From the NCBI RefSeq assembly GCF_017304615.1, contig NZ_JAFKLZ010000001.1:744001-808000 (forward strand): 64,000 bases of DNA, read 5' to 3'. The notes beneath the pieces are model-generated. The model was given only the letters and a program-made list of their open reading frames with translations, did no database searches and was not told where the DNA came from. A program made the translations under genes and the position numbers. Of this stretch, positions 40,903 to 49,928 are shown one piece after another. Source of the stretch: Sphingomonas sp. GTDB lineage: Bacteria; Pseudomonadota; Alphaproteobacteria; Sphingomonadales; Sphingomonadaceae. Every line of letters begins with the position of its first letter. The stretch's first letter is position 1.

Positions 40903-42984
40903 ATGTCCGATACCGAAACCGCCGCCCGGGATGTCGACCAGTTGAAGGAAGACGGGTCGATCGAGCGCCTGACGATCGACACGATCCGCACGCTGTCGAT
41001 GGACGCGGTGCAGAAGGCCAATTCGGGGCATCCCGGTACGCCGATGGCGCTCGCGCCGGTCGGCTATACGCTGTGGTCGCAATTCCTGCGCTACGATCCG
41101 TCCAAGCCCGACTGGCCCAATCGCGATCGCTTCGTGCTGTCGGTCGGGCACGCGTCGATGCTGCTCTATTCGCTGATCCACTTGGCGGGGATCGAGGAGA
41201 TCGATCGCGACGGGAACAAGACCGGCAAGCCTGCACTGAGCCTCGAGGATCTGGAGAACTTCCGTCAGCTCGGGTCGAAGACGCCGGGCCATCCCGAATA
41301 TCGCCATACGACGGGCGTCGAAACGACCACCGGACCGCTCGGTGCGGGATGCGGCAATTCGGTCGGCATGGCGATCGCCGAGCGCTGGCTCGCGGCGCGC
41401 TACAACCGACCGGGCTTCGATCTGTTCGACCATGATGTCTACGTCCTGTGCGGCGATGGCGACATGATGGAGGGCGTGTCGGCGGAAGCCGCCTCGATCG
41501 CTGGGCACCTGAAGCTCAGCAACCTGTGCTGGATCTACGACAGCAACCAGATTTCGATCGAGGGCTCGACCGACCTCGCCTTCGACGAGGATGTCGGCAA
41601 GCGTTTCGAGGCTTATGGCTGGAACGTCGTCCATGTCGTCGACGCCAACGATTGTGTGGCGATGGCGCAGGCGCTGGCGGCATTCAGGAAGACCGATGAC
41701 CGCCCGACCTTCATTCTGGTCCATTCGGTGATCGGCTGGGGCAGCCCACGCGCCGGCAGCGAAAAGGCGCATGGCGAACCGCTCGGCGTCGACAACGTCA
41801 AGGCGACCAAGGCGGCGTACGGCTGGCCGGACAAGGACTTCTATGTCCCGGACGGCGTGGTCGAGCATTTCAACGGGGCCGTCGCCGATCGTGGGCGGCC
41901 GTTGCGCGAGGCGTGGGAGGCGACCCTCGCCAGCTATCGCGAGACGTGGAGTGATCCGGCCAAGGAACTCGACCTGCTGCTCGCTGGCAAGTTGCCCGAG
42001 GGCTGGGACGCCGACATCCCGACCTTCGACGCCGATCCCAAGGGCATCGCCAGCCGCGATGCGGGGGGCAAGGTGCTCAACGCGATTGTCAAGACCGTGC
42101 CCTGGCTGGTCGGCGGCTCGGCCGACCTCGCGCCATCGACCAAGACCGACATCAAGGGGGCGGAATCGTTCGAGGCGAACAACTATGCCGGCGCGAACTT
42201 CCATTTCGGCGTGCGCGAACATGCGATGGGCGCGGTGGTCAACGGTATGACCCTGTCGCACCTGCGCTCGTATGGCAGTACGTTCCTGGTGTTCCTCGAC
42301 TACATGCGCGCGCCGGTGCGGCTGTCGGCGATCATGGAGCTGGGGTCGACCTGGGTTTACACACATGATTCGATCGGGGTGGGCGAGGACGGCCCGACGC
42401 ACCAGCCGATCGAACATCTCGCGACGCTACGCGCGATCCCGGGGCTCGACACGATCCGTCCGGGCGACGCGAACGAAGTCGCGGCGGCGTGGAAGGCGAT
42501 CGTGAACGATGGCCAGCATCCAACGGCCTTGATCCTGTCGCGTCAGGCGCTGCCGACGCTCGATCGTACCAAATATGCCAGCGCCGATGGCGTCGCGCAG
42601 GGCGGCTATGTGCTGGCCGACAGCGACGACCCGCAAGTGATCCTGATCGCGACGGGGTCCGAAGTGTCGCTCGCGGTCGAGGCATATGAAAAGCTCAAGG
42701 CCGATGGCGTGGCGGCGCGTGTCGTGTCGATGCCGAGCTGGTTCCGGTATGAGAAGCAGTCCGACGCCTATAAGGAATCGGTGCTGCCCAAAAGCGTGAC
42801 CGCGCGGGTCGCGATCGAGATGGCGGGCGAGCTCGGCTGGGACCGCTATGTCGGGTCGGCGGGCAAGGTGGTCGGCATGGCGACCTTCGGCGCCTCAGCC
42901 CCGATCGCCAAGTTGCAGGACAAGTTCGGCTTCACGGTCGATAACGTCGTGAAGGTCGCCAAATCGTTGCTGGAGACGAAGTGA
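40903..42984 (+). CDS. tkt: Transketolase
   Basis: A 693-residue thiamine diphosphate enzyme. Typical segments: TLSMDAVQKANSGHPGTPMA, TGPLGAGCGNSVGMAIAE, the ThDP motif GDGDMMEGVSAEAASIAGHL ending in LCWIYDSNQISIEG, the pyrimidine-domain NFHFGVREHAMGAVVNGM, and THDSIGVGEDGPTHQPIEHL. It moves two-carbon units between sugar phosphates. The stop overlaps the tal start (GTGATG), so translation is coupled. Confidence 0.96.
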   Translation: MSDTETAARDVDQLKEDGSIERLTIDTIRTLSMDAVQKANSGHPGTPMALAPVGYTLWSQFLRYDPSKPDWPNRDRFVLSVGHASMLLYSLIHLAGIEEIDRDGNKTGKPALSLEDLENFRQLGSKTPGHPEYRHTTGVETTTGPLGAGCGNSVGMAIAERWLAARYNRPGFDLFDHDVYVLCGDGDMMEGVSAEAASIAGHLKLSNLCWIYDSNQISIEGSTDLAFDEDVGKRFEAYGWNVVHVVDANDCVAMAQALAAFRKTDDRPTFILVHSVIGWGSPRAGSEKAHGEPLGVDNVKATKAAYGWPDKDFYVPDGVVEHFNGAVADRGRPLREAWEATLASYRETWSDPAKELDLLLAGKLPEGWDADIPTFDADPKGIASRDAGGKVLNAIVKTVPWLVGGSADLAPSTKTDIKGAESFEANNYAGANFHFGVREHAMGAVVNGMTLSHLRSYGSTFLVFLDYMRAPVRLSAIMELGSTWVYTHDSIGVGEDGPTHQPIEHLATLRAIPGLDTIRPGDANEVAAAWKAIVNDGQHPTALILSRQALPTLDRTKYASADGVAQGGYVLADSDDPQVILIATGSEVSLAVEAYEKLKADGVAARVVSMPSWFRYEKQSDAYKESVLPKSVTARVAIEMAGELGWDRYVGSAGKVVGMATFGASAPIAKLQDKFGFTVDNVVKVAKSLLETK

Positions 42985-44096
42985 TGGGACGCCTCAACGA
43001 TCTCGAAAAACTCGGCCAGGCGGTGTGGCTCGACTTCATCGACCGCAGATCGCTCGCCGAGGGCGGGTTGCAGAAGCTGGTCGATGAGGACGGGATAACC
43101 GGCGTCACCAGCAACCCGTCGATCTTCGAGAAAGCGATGGGGCATGGCGACGCCTATGACGCCGCGCTCGCAGAGTTCGACAAGGCGAACCCGGATGCGT
43201 CGGCGATGGCGCGTTACGAGCATCTCGCGATCCAGGACATTCAGGCCGCTGCCGACACGCTCCGCCCGATCTACGATCGGCTCGATGCGAAGGACGGCTA
43301 TGTCAGCATGGAAGTGTCGCCCTATCTCGCCGCCGATACCGACGGCACCGCGGCGGAGGCCGAACGGCTGTGGCGCGCGGTCGACCGGCCCAATCTGATG
43401 ATCAAGATTCCCGGCACGCCGGCGGGCGTCCCCGCGATCGCCGCGACGATCGACAAGGGGATCAACGTCAACGTGACCCTGCTGTTCGGGATCGAGGCGT
43501 ACAAGGCGGTCGCGCTGGCGTCCGTCGAGGGGCTCGAAAAGCGCGCCGCGCGGGGTGAGGCGATCGACCGGATCGCCAGCGTCGCGAGCTTCTTCGTCAG
43601 CCGGATCGACACAAAGATCGACGATGCGATCGACGCCGGTACGGGGGACGACGCCGCCAAGCCGTTGAAGGGCAAGGTCGCGATCGCCAATGCGAAGCTG
43701 GCGTATCAATGGTATCTAGACTTCATCAAGTCCGACCGCTGGCAGGCGCTGGCCGCGAAGGGCGCTATGCCGCAGCGGCTGCTCTGGGCGTCGACGGGGA
43801 CCAAGAACCCCGATTATCCCGACACGCTCTACCTCGACACGCTGATCGGCCCGGACACGGTCAACACCGTGCCGCCCAAGACGCTCGACGCGTTCCGCGA
43901 CCATGGTACCCCGGCGGAAACGCTGACGGCCGACGTGGACGGGGCCCGCCACGTCCTCGCCGAGACGGAGCGGCTCGGGTTGGACCTTGACGGCGTCACC
44001 GACACCCTGGTCGAGGAAGGGGTGCAGTCGTTCGCCAAGGCGTTCGACGACCTGCTCGGCGCGATCGCCGCCAAGCATCCGGCGGAGGCAACCTAA
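42984..44096 (+). CDS. tal: Transaldolase (TalAB-long type)
   Basis: A 370-residue protein: [38 protein letters not shown] and [21 protein letters not shown], whose Lys forms the Schiff base, and [18 protein letters not shown]. This is the longer transaldolase form that in some organisms is fused to glucose-6-phosphate isomerase; here it stands alone. It links the pentose phosphate pathway to glycolysis. It overlaps tkt by one base. Confidence 0.94.
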   Translation: MGRLNDLEKLGQAVWLDFIDRRSLAEGGLQKLVDEDGITGVTSNPSIFEKAMGHGDAYDAALAEFDKANPDASAMARYEHLAIQDIQAAADTLRPIYDRLDAKDGYVSMEVSPYLAADTDGTAAEAERLWRAVDRPNLMIKIPGTPAGVPAIAATIDKGINVNVTLLFGIEAYKAVALASVEGLEKRAARGEAIDRIASVASFFVSRIDTKIDDAIDAGTGDDAAKPLKGKVAIANAKLAYQWYLDFIKSDRWQALAAKGAMPQRLLWASTGTKNPDYPDTLYLDTLIGPDTVNTVPPKTLDAFRDHGTPAETLTADVDGARHVLAETERLGLDLDGVTDTLVEEGVQSFAKAFDDLLGAIAAKHPAEAT

Positions 44097-44107
44097 CCGA
44101 ATCTTCT

Positions 44108-44174
44108 CCGTTCGTGCTGAGCTTGTCGAAGCACGTGGTGTGGACACGCCCTTGGACAGGCTCAGGGCGAACGG
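44108..44174. repeat. Palindromic intergenic repeat, second family
   Basis: Arms CCGTTCGTGCTGAGCTTGTC (from 44,108) and GACAGGCTCAGGGCGAACGG (to 44,174) are imperfect inverses, a repeat type common between genes of sphingomonads. It lies between tal and gnd, 19 bp before the gnd start, and may shape relative expression. Confidence 0.85.
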
Positions 44175-44193
44175 TTGGAAGGGTGAGCATTAC

Positions 44194-45180
44194 ATGAAGC
44201 TAGGGATCATCGGCCTGGGCCGGATGGGCGCCAACATCGCGCGGCGCCTGATGCGCGCGGGGCATCAGACGGTGGTCTATGACCGCTCGGCAGATACAGT
44301 GAAGGGACTGGCCGGCGAAGGCGCGATCGGCGTCAATTCGCTCGACGAGATGAGGGCCGCGCTCGATGGCCCGCGCATCTTCTGGGTCATGCTCCCCGCG
44401 GGCGATCCGACCGAAAGCACCATCGCCGCGCTGACCGCCACGTGCGCGAAGGGCGACATCATCATCGACGGCGGCAACACCTTCTACAAGGACGACATTC
44501 GCCGGTCCAAGGCGCTTGCGGAAAAGGGCGTCCACTATGTCGACGTCGGTACGTCGGGCGGCGTGTGGGGGCTGGAGCGCGGCTATTGCATGATGGTCGG
44601 CGGCGAAGCGGACGTGATCAAGACGATCGACCCGATCCTGGAGGCGCTGGCGCCCGGGCTCGGCACGATTGCGCGCACCCCCAACCGGATGGAGCAGGAG
44701 GGCGAGGATCCGCGCGCCGAACTAGGCTATATCCATGCCGGGCCGGCGGGGGCGGGGCATTTCGTCAAGATGGTCCATAACGGCATCGAATACGGCCTGA
44801 TGCAGGCCTATGCCGAGGGCTTCGACATTCTGGCGTCGAAGAAGTCGGACAAGTTGCCGGAGGACGAACGGTATGACCTCAACCTGACCGACATCGCCGA
44901 AGTGTGGCGGCGCGGGAGCGTGATCTCGTCCTGGCTGCTCGATCTGTGTGCGCAGCAACTCGCGCAGGACATGCAGCTCTCCAAATTCACCGGCAACGTC
45001 GCCGATTCGGGCGAGGGGCACTGGACGATCGAGGCGGCGATGGAGGAAGCGGTGCCCGCGCACGTCCTGACCGCCGCCCTGTTCGCGCGCTATCGCAGCC
45101 GGGTGGAGCATACGTATGGCGACAAATTGCTGTCGGCGATGCGCTTCGGGTTCGGCGGGCATGTGGAAATGCCACAGTGA
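44194..45180 (+). CDS. gnd: 6-phosphogluconate dehydrogenase, decarboxylating (short form)
   Basis: A 328-residue protein with the nucleotide-binding [20 protein letters not shown], then [30 protein letters not shown], the substrate region [21 protein letters not shown] and [16 protein letters not shown]. The length matches the short, usually NAD-preferring YqeC/GntZ type. It oxidises 6-phosphogluconate to ribulose-5-phosphate. The stop overlaps the next start (GTGA). Confidence 0.95.
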   Translation: MKLGIIGLGRMGANIARRLMRAGHQTVVYDRSADTVKGLAGEGAIGVNSLDEMRAALDGPRIFWVMLPAGDPTESTIAALTATCAKGDIIIDGGNTFYKDDIRRSKALAEKGVHYVDVGTSGGVWGLERGYCMMVGGEADVIKTIDPILEALAPGLGTIARTPNRMEQEGEDPRAELGYIHAGPAGAGHFVKMVHNGIEYGLMQAYAEGFDILASKKSDKLPEDERYDLNLTDIAEVWRRGSVISSWLLDLCAQQLAQDMQLSKFTGNVADSGEGHWTIEAAMEEAVPAHVLTAALFARYRSRVEHTYGDKLLSAMRFGFGGHVEMPQ

Positions 45181-46004
45181 CATCAAGCAGGGGCGCGACG
45201 ATTCGTCTGGTCGTGTCGGATGTCGACGGCACGATCGTCCGCAAGGACAAGTCGCTCAGCCCCGAAGTGATCGCCGCGGTGCATCGGCTGCGCGGGGCGG
45301 GAATCGCGTTCACGCTGATCAGCGCGCGGCCGATGTCGGGCGTGATGCCGCTGGTCGCGCCGCTTGGCATCGACATTCCGGTCGCCGGCATAAACGGGGG
45401 CGTGATCTTCCGGCCGGACGGATCGGTGATCGCCGAACGCAGGGTCGATCCCGGCGTAGTGGCCGGACTGTTCGCGATGGCGGAAGGGGCGGCGGTCGAT
45501 CGCTGGATCTTCGCCGAAAACCGCTGGTACGTCTCGTCGCTCGACGGTGAACGGATCGCGCGCGAGCGTATCGCCTCCAATGCCGAACCGATCCTGCGGG
45601 CGGATTTCTCCGACCTCTATGACCGCGCCGACAAGGTGACGTTCGTGAGCTTCGACGCGCCGATGCTGCGCGCGTTGACCGAGCGGGCCGCCGCCGCGTT
45701 CGGCGACCGCGCGACCGTCGGGCAGAGCCAGACCTATTATCTCGACGTCACCGACACCGCGGCGAACAAGGGCGACGGCGTCGCGGCGCTGGCGAAGATG
45801 CTCGGCGTCGACTTGGCCGATGTCGCGGTGTTCGGCGACATGAACAATGACGTGGCCATGTTCGAGCGCGCCGGTTTCTCGGTCGCGATGGGCCAGGCGC
45901 CCGACGCGGTGAAGGCACGCGCCGACGAAATTTCCACCAGCAACGAGGAGAACGGCGTCGCGCATGCGATCGACTCGTTCATCCTGCCAAGGGCTAGACC
46001 ATGA
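45177..46004 (+). CDS. Cof-type HAD-IIB phosphatase
   Basis: A 275-residue protein starting at GTG 45177. HAD motif [11 protein letters not shown] (nucleophile Asp and acid/base Asp), motif II TLISARP, the C2 cap region (about 85-190), then [20 protein letters not shown] and motif [17 protein letters not shown]. These enzymes dephosphorylate sugar phosphates or similar small molecules. Overlaps with gnd and the next gene suggest a role in sugar phosphate turnover. Confidence 0.92.
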   Translation: MTSSRGATIRLVVSDVDGTIVRKDKSLSPEVIAAVHRLRGAGIAFTLISARPMSGVMPLVAPLGIDIPVAGINGGVIFRPDGSVIAERRVDPGVVAGLFAMAEGAAVDRWIFAENRWYVSSLDGERIARERIASNAEPILRADFSDLYDRADKVTFVSFDAPMLRALTERAAAAFGDRATVGQSQTYYLDVTDTAANKGDGVAALAKMLGVDLADVAVFGDMNNDVAMFERAGFSVAMGQAPDAVKARADEISTSNEENGVAHAIDSFILPRARP

Positions 46005-46750
46005 AGAAACTGATCGCGTTCGACCTCGACGGCACGCTGGCACTGTCGAAACAACCCCTCGATGATCGCATGGCGAACGCGCTCGCCGACCTGCTCGACG
46101 TGGCGAAGGTCGACATCATCTCGGGCGGGGACTGGCCGCAATTCGAGAAGCAGGTGGTCGGGCGGATGATCGACCGCGCGAACCTGGCGAACCTGTTCAT
46201 CCAGCCGACGACTGGGACCAAGCTCTATCGGTTCGTGGATGGCGAATGGAAGGCGATCTACGCCGAACTGTTCACGCCAGAGGAGCGCAAGGCGATCATC
46301 GACGCATTCGACAAGGCGATGGCCGAAGAAGGGCTCGGCCAGGGCAAGACCTGGGGCGAACGGGTCGAGGATCGCGGCAGCCAGGTGACGTTCTCCGCGC
46401 TTGGTCAGCAAGCGCCGCTAGAGGCGAAGGACGCGTGGGATCCCGACCATGCCAAGCGCAAGAAGCTGCAGGCGCGGCTTCAGACGATGCTCCCCGATCT
46501 GTCGATCAATATCGGCGGATCGACCTCGATCGACATAACGCGCAAGGGCGTCGACAAGGCGTACGGATTACGGAAACTGTTGTCCGAGGCGGGGGTGACG
46601 GCAGACGAGGTGCTGTTCCTGGGCGATGCGATCTTCCCTGGCGGGAACGACTATCCGGCGAAGGAAATGGGACTCGACACTATCAAGGTCGAGTCGATCG
46701 AGGATACGCGGCGCGTGATCGAAACGATCGTGTTGGTGTTGAAGCACTAG
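46001..46750 (+). CDS. HAD-IIB hydrolase, phosphomannomutase-like
   Basis: A 249-residue protein: motif I IAFDLDGTLALSKQPLDDRM, motif II DIISGGDWPQF, a cap with WERVEDRGSQ-like residues (GERVEDRGSQVTFSALGQQA), and SIDITRKGVDKAYGLRKLL then LFLGDAIFPGGNDYPA. The cap and the RGSQ segment resemble eukaryotic-type phosphomannomutases, so it may act on a hexose phosphate. It overlaps the preceding HAD gene by ATGA. Confidence 0.88.
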   Translation: MKKLIAFDLDGTLALSKQPLDDRMANALADLLDVAKVDIISGGDWPQFEKQVVGRMIDRANLANLFIQPTTGTKLYRFVDGEWKAIYAELFTPEERKAIIDAFDKAMAEEGLGQGKTWGERVEDRGSQVTFSALGQQAPLEAKDAWDPDHAKRKKLQARLQTMLPDLSINIGGSTSIDITRKGVDKAYGLRKLLSEAGVTADEVLFLGDAIFPGGNDYPAKEMGLDTIKVESIEDTRRVIETIVLVLKH

Positions 46751-46767
46751 CGCAGCCAAATACCGTC

Positions 46768-46858
46768 CGTCACCCCGGCCTTGTGCCGGGGCCCGCGTCG
46801 CCACATGGAAGCCGACAGTTGCTGCACTGCGGATGCCGGGACAAGCCCGGCATGACGG
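46768..46858. repeat. Paired palindromic intergenic repeat
   Basis: Arms CGTCACCCCGGCCTTGTGCC (from 46,768) and GACAAGCCCGGCATGACGG (to 46,858). Same family as 28,220 and 35,347. It lies between the convergent HAD and Rieske oxygenase genes and may act as a bidirectional terminator. Confidence 0.85.
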
Positions 46859-46864
46859 ATGGGG

Positions 46865-48007
46865 CTAGTTGGCCAGCGCCGCCTCCACCGCATCGTGAAA
46901 CACTTTGATTCCGCCTTCCAGGCCGCCGAGCGTCAGCCGGTCGATCGCGCCCGACATCAGCCCCTCCTGTCCTAGGGCCGCCGCACGGAAATCCTCCGCG
47001 CCGAACACGCCGCCGTCGAGCAAGTTCCAGCTTTTCTCCCAATGTGCCAGTGCTTTGTCAGTCGCGGGCGGTTCGGGGATCAGCATGAAATCCTCGACCA
47101 GCACGCGATCGACGCCGCGCGGCATCAGTGTCATCAGGTTCATGTAATCGGGACTGACGATCAGGATCGTCGCGGGAAACATCTGGTAGGTATAGGTGAT
47201 CGCGCGGCGGAGCGTCGGCCAGTCCTCCGCCGCGCATTCGATCGCCTCCACATCACGGCCGACCGCCGAACGCTGATGCGCCCCGATCGTGTCGGCCGAT
47301 GCGACGCCGTCCTTGAAGAAGGGACCGATGGTGGCCGCGTGGAGCCGCTGGACGTGATAGCTTTCCAGGAGCGCGTCCATGATCAGCTTCCAGTTCGCCG
47401 CGACATCATGCGTGCGGCGGCGGAACAGGTGCTGTCCGGCAAGGTCGAAAGCGTCGAAATCGAGGCCCAGCGTGTCGGGCTCGGCGAAGTCGGCGGCCTC
47501 ATCGAACGCGAACCAGATCAGCCCGCCCGCCTCGCGCGTCGGCAGGCGCTTCAGGCCGAACGCCGCCTTGTCGAGGCCCGGGAAGGCATCGTTCCGCGGC
47601 AGCGCGAGCAGCTTGCCATCGAGGCCGTAGGTCCAGGCATGATACGGACAGACCAGCCGTCCGGCGCACACCGGCTCCACCCCTTCGACCAGCCGTGTGC
47701 CGCGATGCCGGCAGACGTTGAGGAAGACATGGGCCGCCCCATCGCGGTCGCGCGTGACGAGCAGAGGCTTGCCGTAGCCATCATGCGGCACCGCCATCCC
47801 CGGTTCGGGCAGCAACGCGGATGGCGCTATCACCAGAGGTCGTCGTCCGAACAGTCGCTCGCGCTCAGCGGCATAACGCGCCGGATCGGTATAGGCCGCC
47901 GCGTCGATATGCGTGACCGTCGTCTCGCGTTGCCCGCCGCCTGCCGCGAGCTGTTTCGCCAGCGCGAGCTGTCCCGGCGTCGGAGCGATTTTCGCCGCCA
48001 CGTTCAT
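46865..48007 (-). CDS. Rieske-type aromatic ring-hydroxylating oxygenase alpha subunit
   Basis: A 380-residue protein. The Rieske cluster ligands are in CRHRGTRL and CPYHAWTYGLDG (about 98-122). The catalytic domain has NWKLIMDALLESYHVQRLHA, with the mononuclear iron histidines and the bridging Asp. It adds oxygen to an aromatic or quaternary amine substrate using electrons from a reductase, which is not encoded nearby. Substrate unknown. Confidence 0.9.
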   Translation of the reverse strand: MNVAAKIAPTPGQLALAKQLAAGGGQRETTVTHIDAAAYTDPARYAAERERLFGRRPLVIAPSALLPEPGMAVPHDGYGKPLLVTRDRDGAAHVFLNVCRHRGTRLVEGVEPVCAGRLVCPYHAWTYGLDGKLLALPRNDAFPGLDKAAFGLKRLPTREAGGLIWFAFDEAADFAEPDTLGLDFDAFDLAGQHLFRRRTHDVAANWKLIMDALLESYHVQRLHAATIGPFFKDGVASADTIGAHQRSAVGRDVEAIECAAEDWPTLRRAITYTYQMFPATILIVSPDYMNLMTLMPRGVDRVLVEDFMLIPEPPATDKALAHWEKSWNLLDGGVFGAEDFRAAALGQEGLMSGAIDRLTLGGLEGGIKVFHDAVEAALAN

Positions 48008-48069
48008 GGGCTTCCTCTCCCGATTTTTGCGGCTAGTGTCTGCCGTAATAAGACGGGGAGCAAGCCTGA

Positions 48070-49389
48070 ATGACCGACGTGGAACGGCCGCATAGCTGGG
48101 TCGACAGCGTTCGTCCCTATTTCGAAAAGGCGCCGCTGGCCGCGTTGGCGCTGGGCGTGTCGTCGGGTTTTCCGTTCGCGATGATCGCCGCGACGCTGAC
48201 CACGCGATTGAAACAGGATGGCATCACCAAGGCGACTGTCACCGCGTTCAGCCTGGCGATCCTCGTCTATAACCTGAAATGGCTGTGGTCCTGGATGGTC
48301 GACGGCGTGCGGCTGCCTGTCATCGGGCGGCTGGGCCAGCGCGTGTCGTGGATGCTGCTCGCCGGGGTGCTGGTGATCGCCGCGGTCGCCAATCTGGCGC
48401 TGGCCGATCCGAAGGTCAGTATCGGCGGCATGGCGATCGCCGCGATCCTGGTGGGGCTGGCAGGCGCGACGTTCGATACGGTGATCGACGCGTATCGCAT
48501 CGAGTTGCTCGAACCGCGCCAGCTCGGCGTCGGGTCGGGCATGGCGCAATATGGCTATCGGATCGGCAATGTCGGCGCGGCGTCGCTGGCGCTGCTCGTG
48601 GCGGCCTCGTCCAACTGGACGGTCGCGTATCTGACCTGTTGCATCCTGGCGCTGCCGGCGATGCTGACCGCGCTGGCACTGGGCGAACCCTCGCGGCGCC
48701 AGGTAGTGACGGAGCGGCGCAGCGTCGCGCAGGTGCTGACGTCGATCTGGGGACCCTTCGCCGAATTCTTCAAGCGGCGCGGCGCGATCATCGTGCTGAT
48801 CTTTATCCTTGTCCACAAGGTCGGCGACACGCTGGCCAATCTGACGTTCCGCTTGCTGTTCGACGACCTGAAATTCACCAACGCCGAGATTGCAGGGTAT
48901 GACGTTTTCCTGGGCTTCTGGGCGTATATGGTCGGCATCTTCATCGGCGGCGTGCTCTATGCAAAGCTGGGGCTGAAGCGGTCGGTGTTCATCGCGCTGA
49001 TCCTGATGGCGGTTTCGAACCTCAGCTTTGCGGCGCTTGCGGCGGCGGGGCATTCGAACCTGGGAATGGCCGGGGCGATCGGGTTCGAGAATATCGCGAG
49101 CGGCTATGGCGGCGTCGTCGTCACGGCCTATTTCTCGGCGCTGACCGACCTGCGCTTCACCGCTGCGCAATATGCGCTGATCTCGGCTGCGGCGAGCATT
49201 CTGGGCCGCTTGCTGACGGGCGCCACGGCGGGCGCGCTGATCGACGGCATCGGTTATGTGAACTTCTACGTGCTGACCACGGTCATCGCCTTGCCCGGCG
49301 TGCTGATCTTCTGGTGGATGATGCGCAGCGGCCTGGTCGATGAGGCGATGGGCACGGCGGGGACCGAGACGGCGAGCGAGACCGGGTGA
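48070..49389 (+). CDS. ampG: AmpG-like MFS permease
   Basis: A 439-residue protein with about 12 hydrophobic segments and AmpG landmarks: ALGVSSGFPFAMIAATLTTR, NLKWLWSWMVDGVRLP, GATFDTVIDAYRIELLEP, and GFFAYMVGIFIGGVLYAKLG-like (GFWAYMVGIFIGG). AmpG imports anhydromuropeptides for cell wall recycling. Housekeeping AmpG is slightly longer in some species; a different substrate is possible. It is divergent from the Rieske oxygenase gene. Confidence 0.85.
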   Translation: MTDVERPHSWVDSVRPYFEKAPLAALALGVSSGFPFAMIAATLTTRLKQDGITKATVTAFSLAILVYNLKWLWSWMVDGVRLPVIGRLGQRVSWMLLAGVLVIAAVANLALADPKVSIGGMAIAAILVGLAGATFDTVIDAYRIELLEPRQLGVGSGMAQYGYRIGNVGAASLALLVAASSNWTVAYLTCCILALPAMLTALALGEPSRRQVVTERRSVAQVLTSIWGPFAEFFKRRGAIIVLIFILVHKVGDTLANLTFRLLFDDLKFTNAEIAGYDVFLGFWAYMVGIFIGGVLYAKLGLKRSVFIALILMAVSNLSFAALAAAGHSNLGMAGAIGFENIASGYGGVVVTAYFSALTDLRFTAAQYALISAAASILGRLLTGATAGALIDGIGYVNFYVLTTVIALPGVLIFWWMMRSGLVDEAMGTAGTETASETG

Positions 49390-49417
49390 TCGGCGTCATG
49401 CCGGTGTCGCGCGCGGG

Positions 49418-49888
49418 CTAGCCCCCGATCGGCATCCCGGCGTCGGAAAAAGCGGCGGAGACCGCGGCGGCGGTTGCGACGATGGCGTCGGCGCGGCGTT
49501 CGGCCATCACGTCGGCGAGCAACAGACGTGTGAGATCGGGGCGGCGCTCGGCATTGCCAATCGCGGCGATCAGCGCGGCCTCCGCCCAGGTCATCCGCGC
49601 GCAGCAGCACGGCGCGATCGCGATCGTCGTCGTCGCGGTGGCAGCGAGTTCGGCCATGAACGCGCGGGCGAGGACCAGCGGACGACGAAACCCGCTGCCG
49701 AACGCGGCGAGGTAGCTTTGTGCGACATGCGCGTCGGCGAGGCCGTTAGCCCCCATCCGCCGGATCGCGAGCAGGATCAGCCGGTCGCCCAGCGCCGAGG
49801 GCAGGGGATGCGGCAACGCGCTCGGGCTCTGGGCGGGCGAGGGGGCGGGAAGAATGGTCAAGGCGCGACTCCGTTGTGGGATCGCCAT
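49418..49888 (-). CDS. DUF6628-like protein
   Basis: A 156-residue protein with a helical core (ALGDRLILLAIRRMGANGLAD, FGSGFRRPLVLARAFMAEL) and the diagnostic IAPCCCARMTWAEAALI with three consecutive cysteines. It matches a sphingomonad family of unknown function (DUF6628, from memory). Start ATG 49888; an upstream ATG at 49,966 would overlap folC. It is 40 bp downstream of folC. Confidence 0.75.
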   Translation of the reverse strand: MAIPQRSRALTILPAPSPAQSPSALPHPLPSALGDRLILLAIRRMGANGLADAHVAQSYLAAFGSGFRRPLVLARAFMAELAATATTTIAIAPCCCARMTWAEAALIAAIGNAERRPDLTRLLLADVMAERRADAIVATAAAVSAAFSDAGMPIGG

Positions 49889-49928
49889 CCTCCAAAACTC
49901 GCTATTGATAGTCAATCGCAATAATGCG

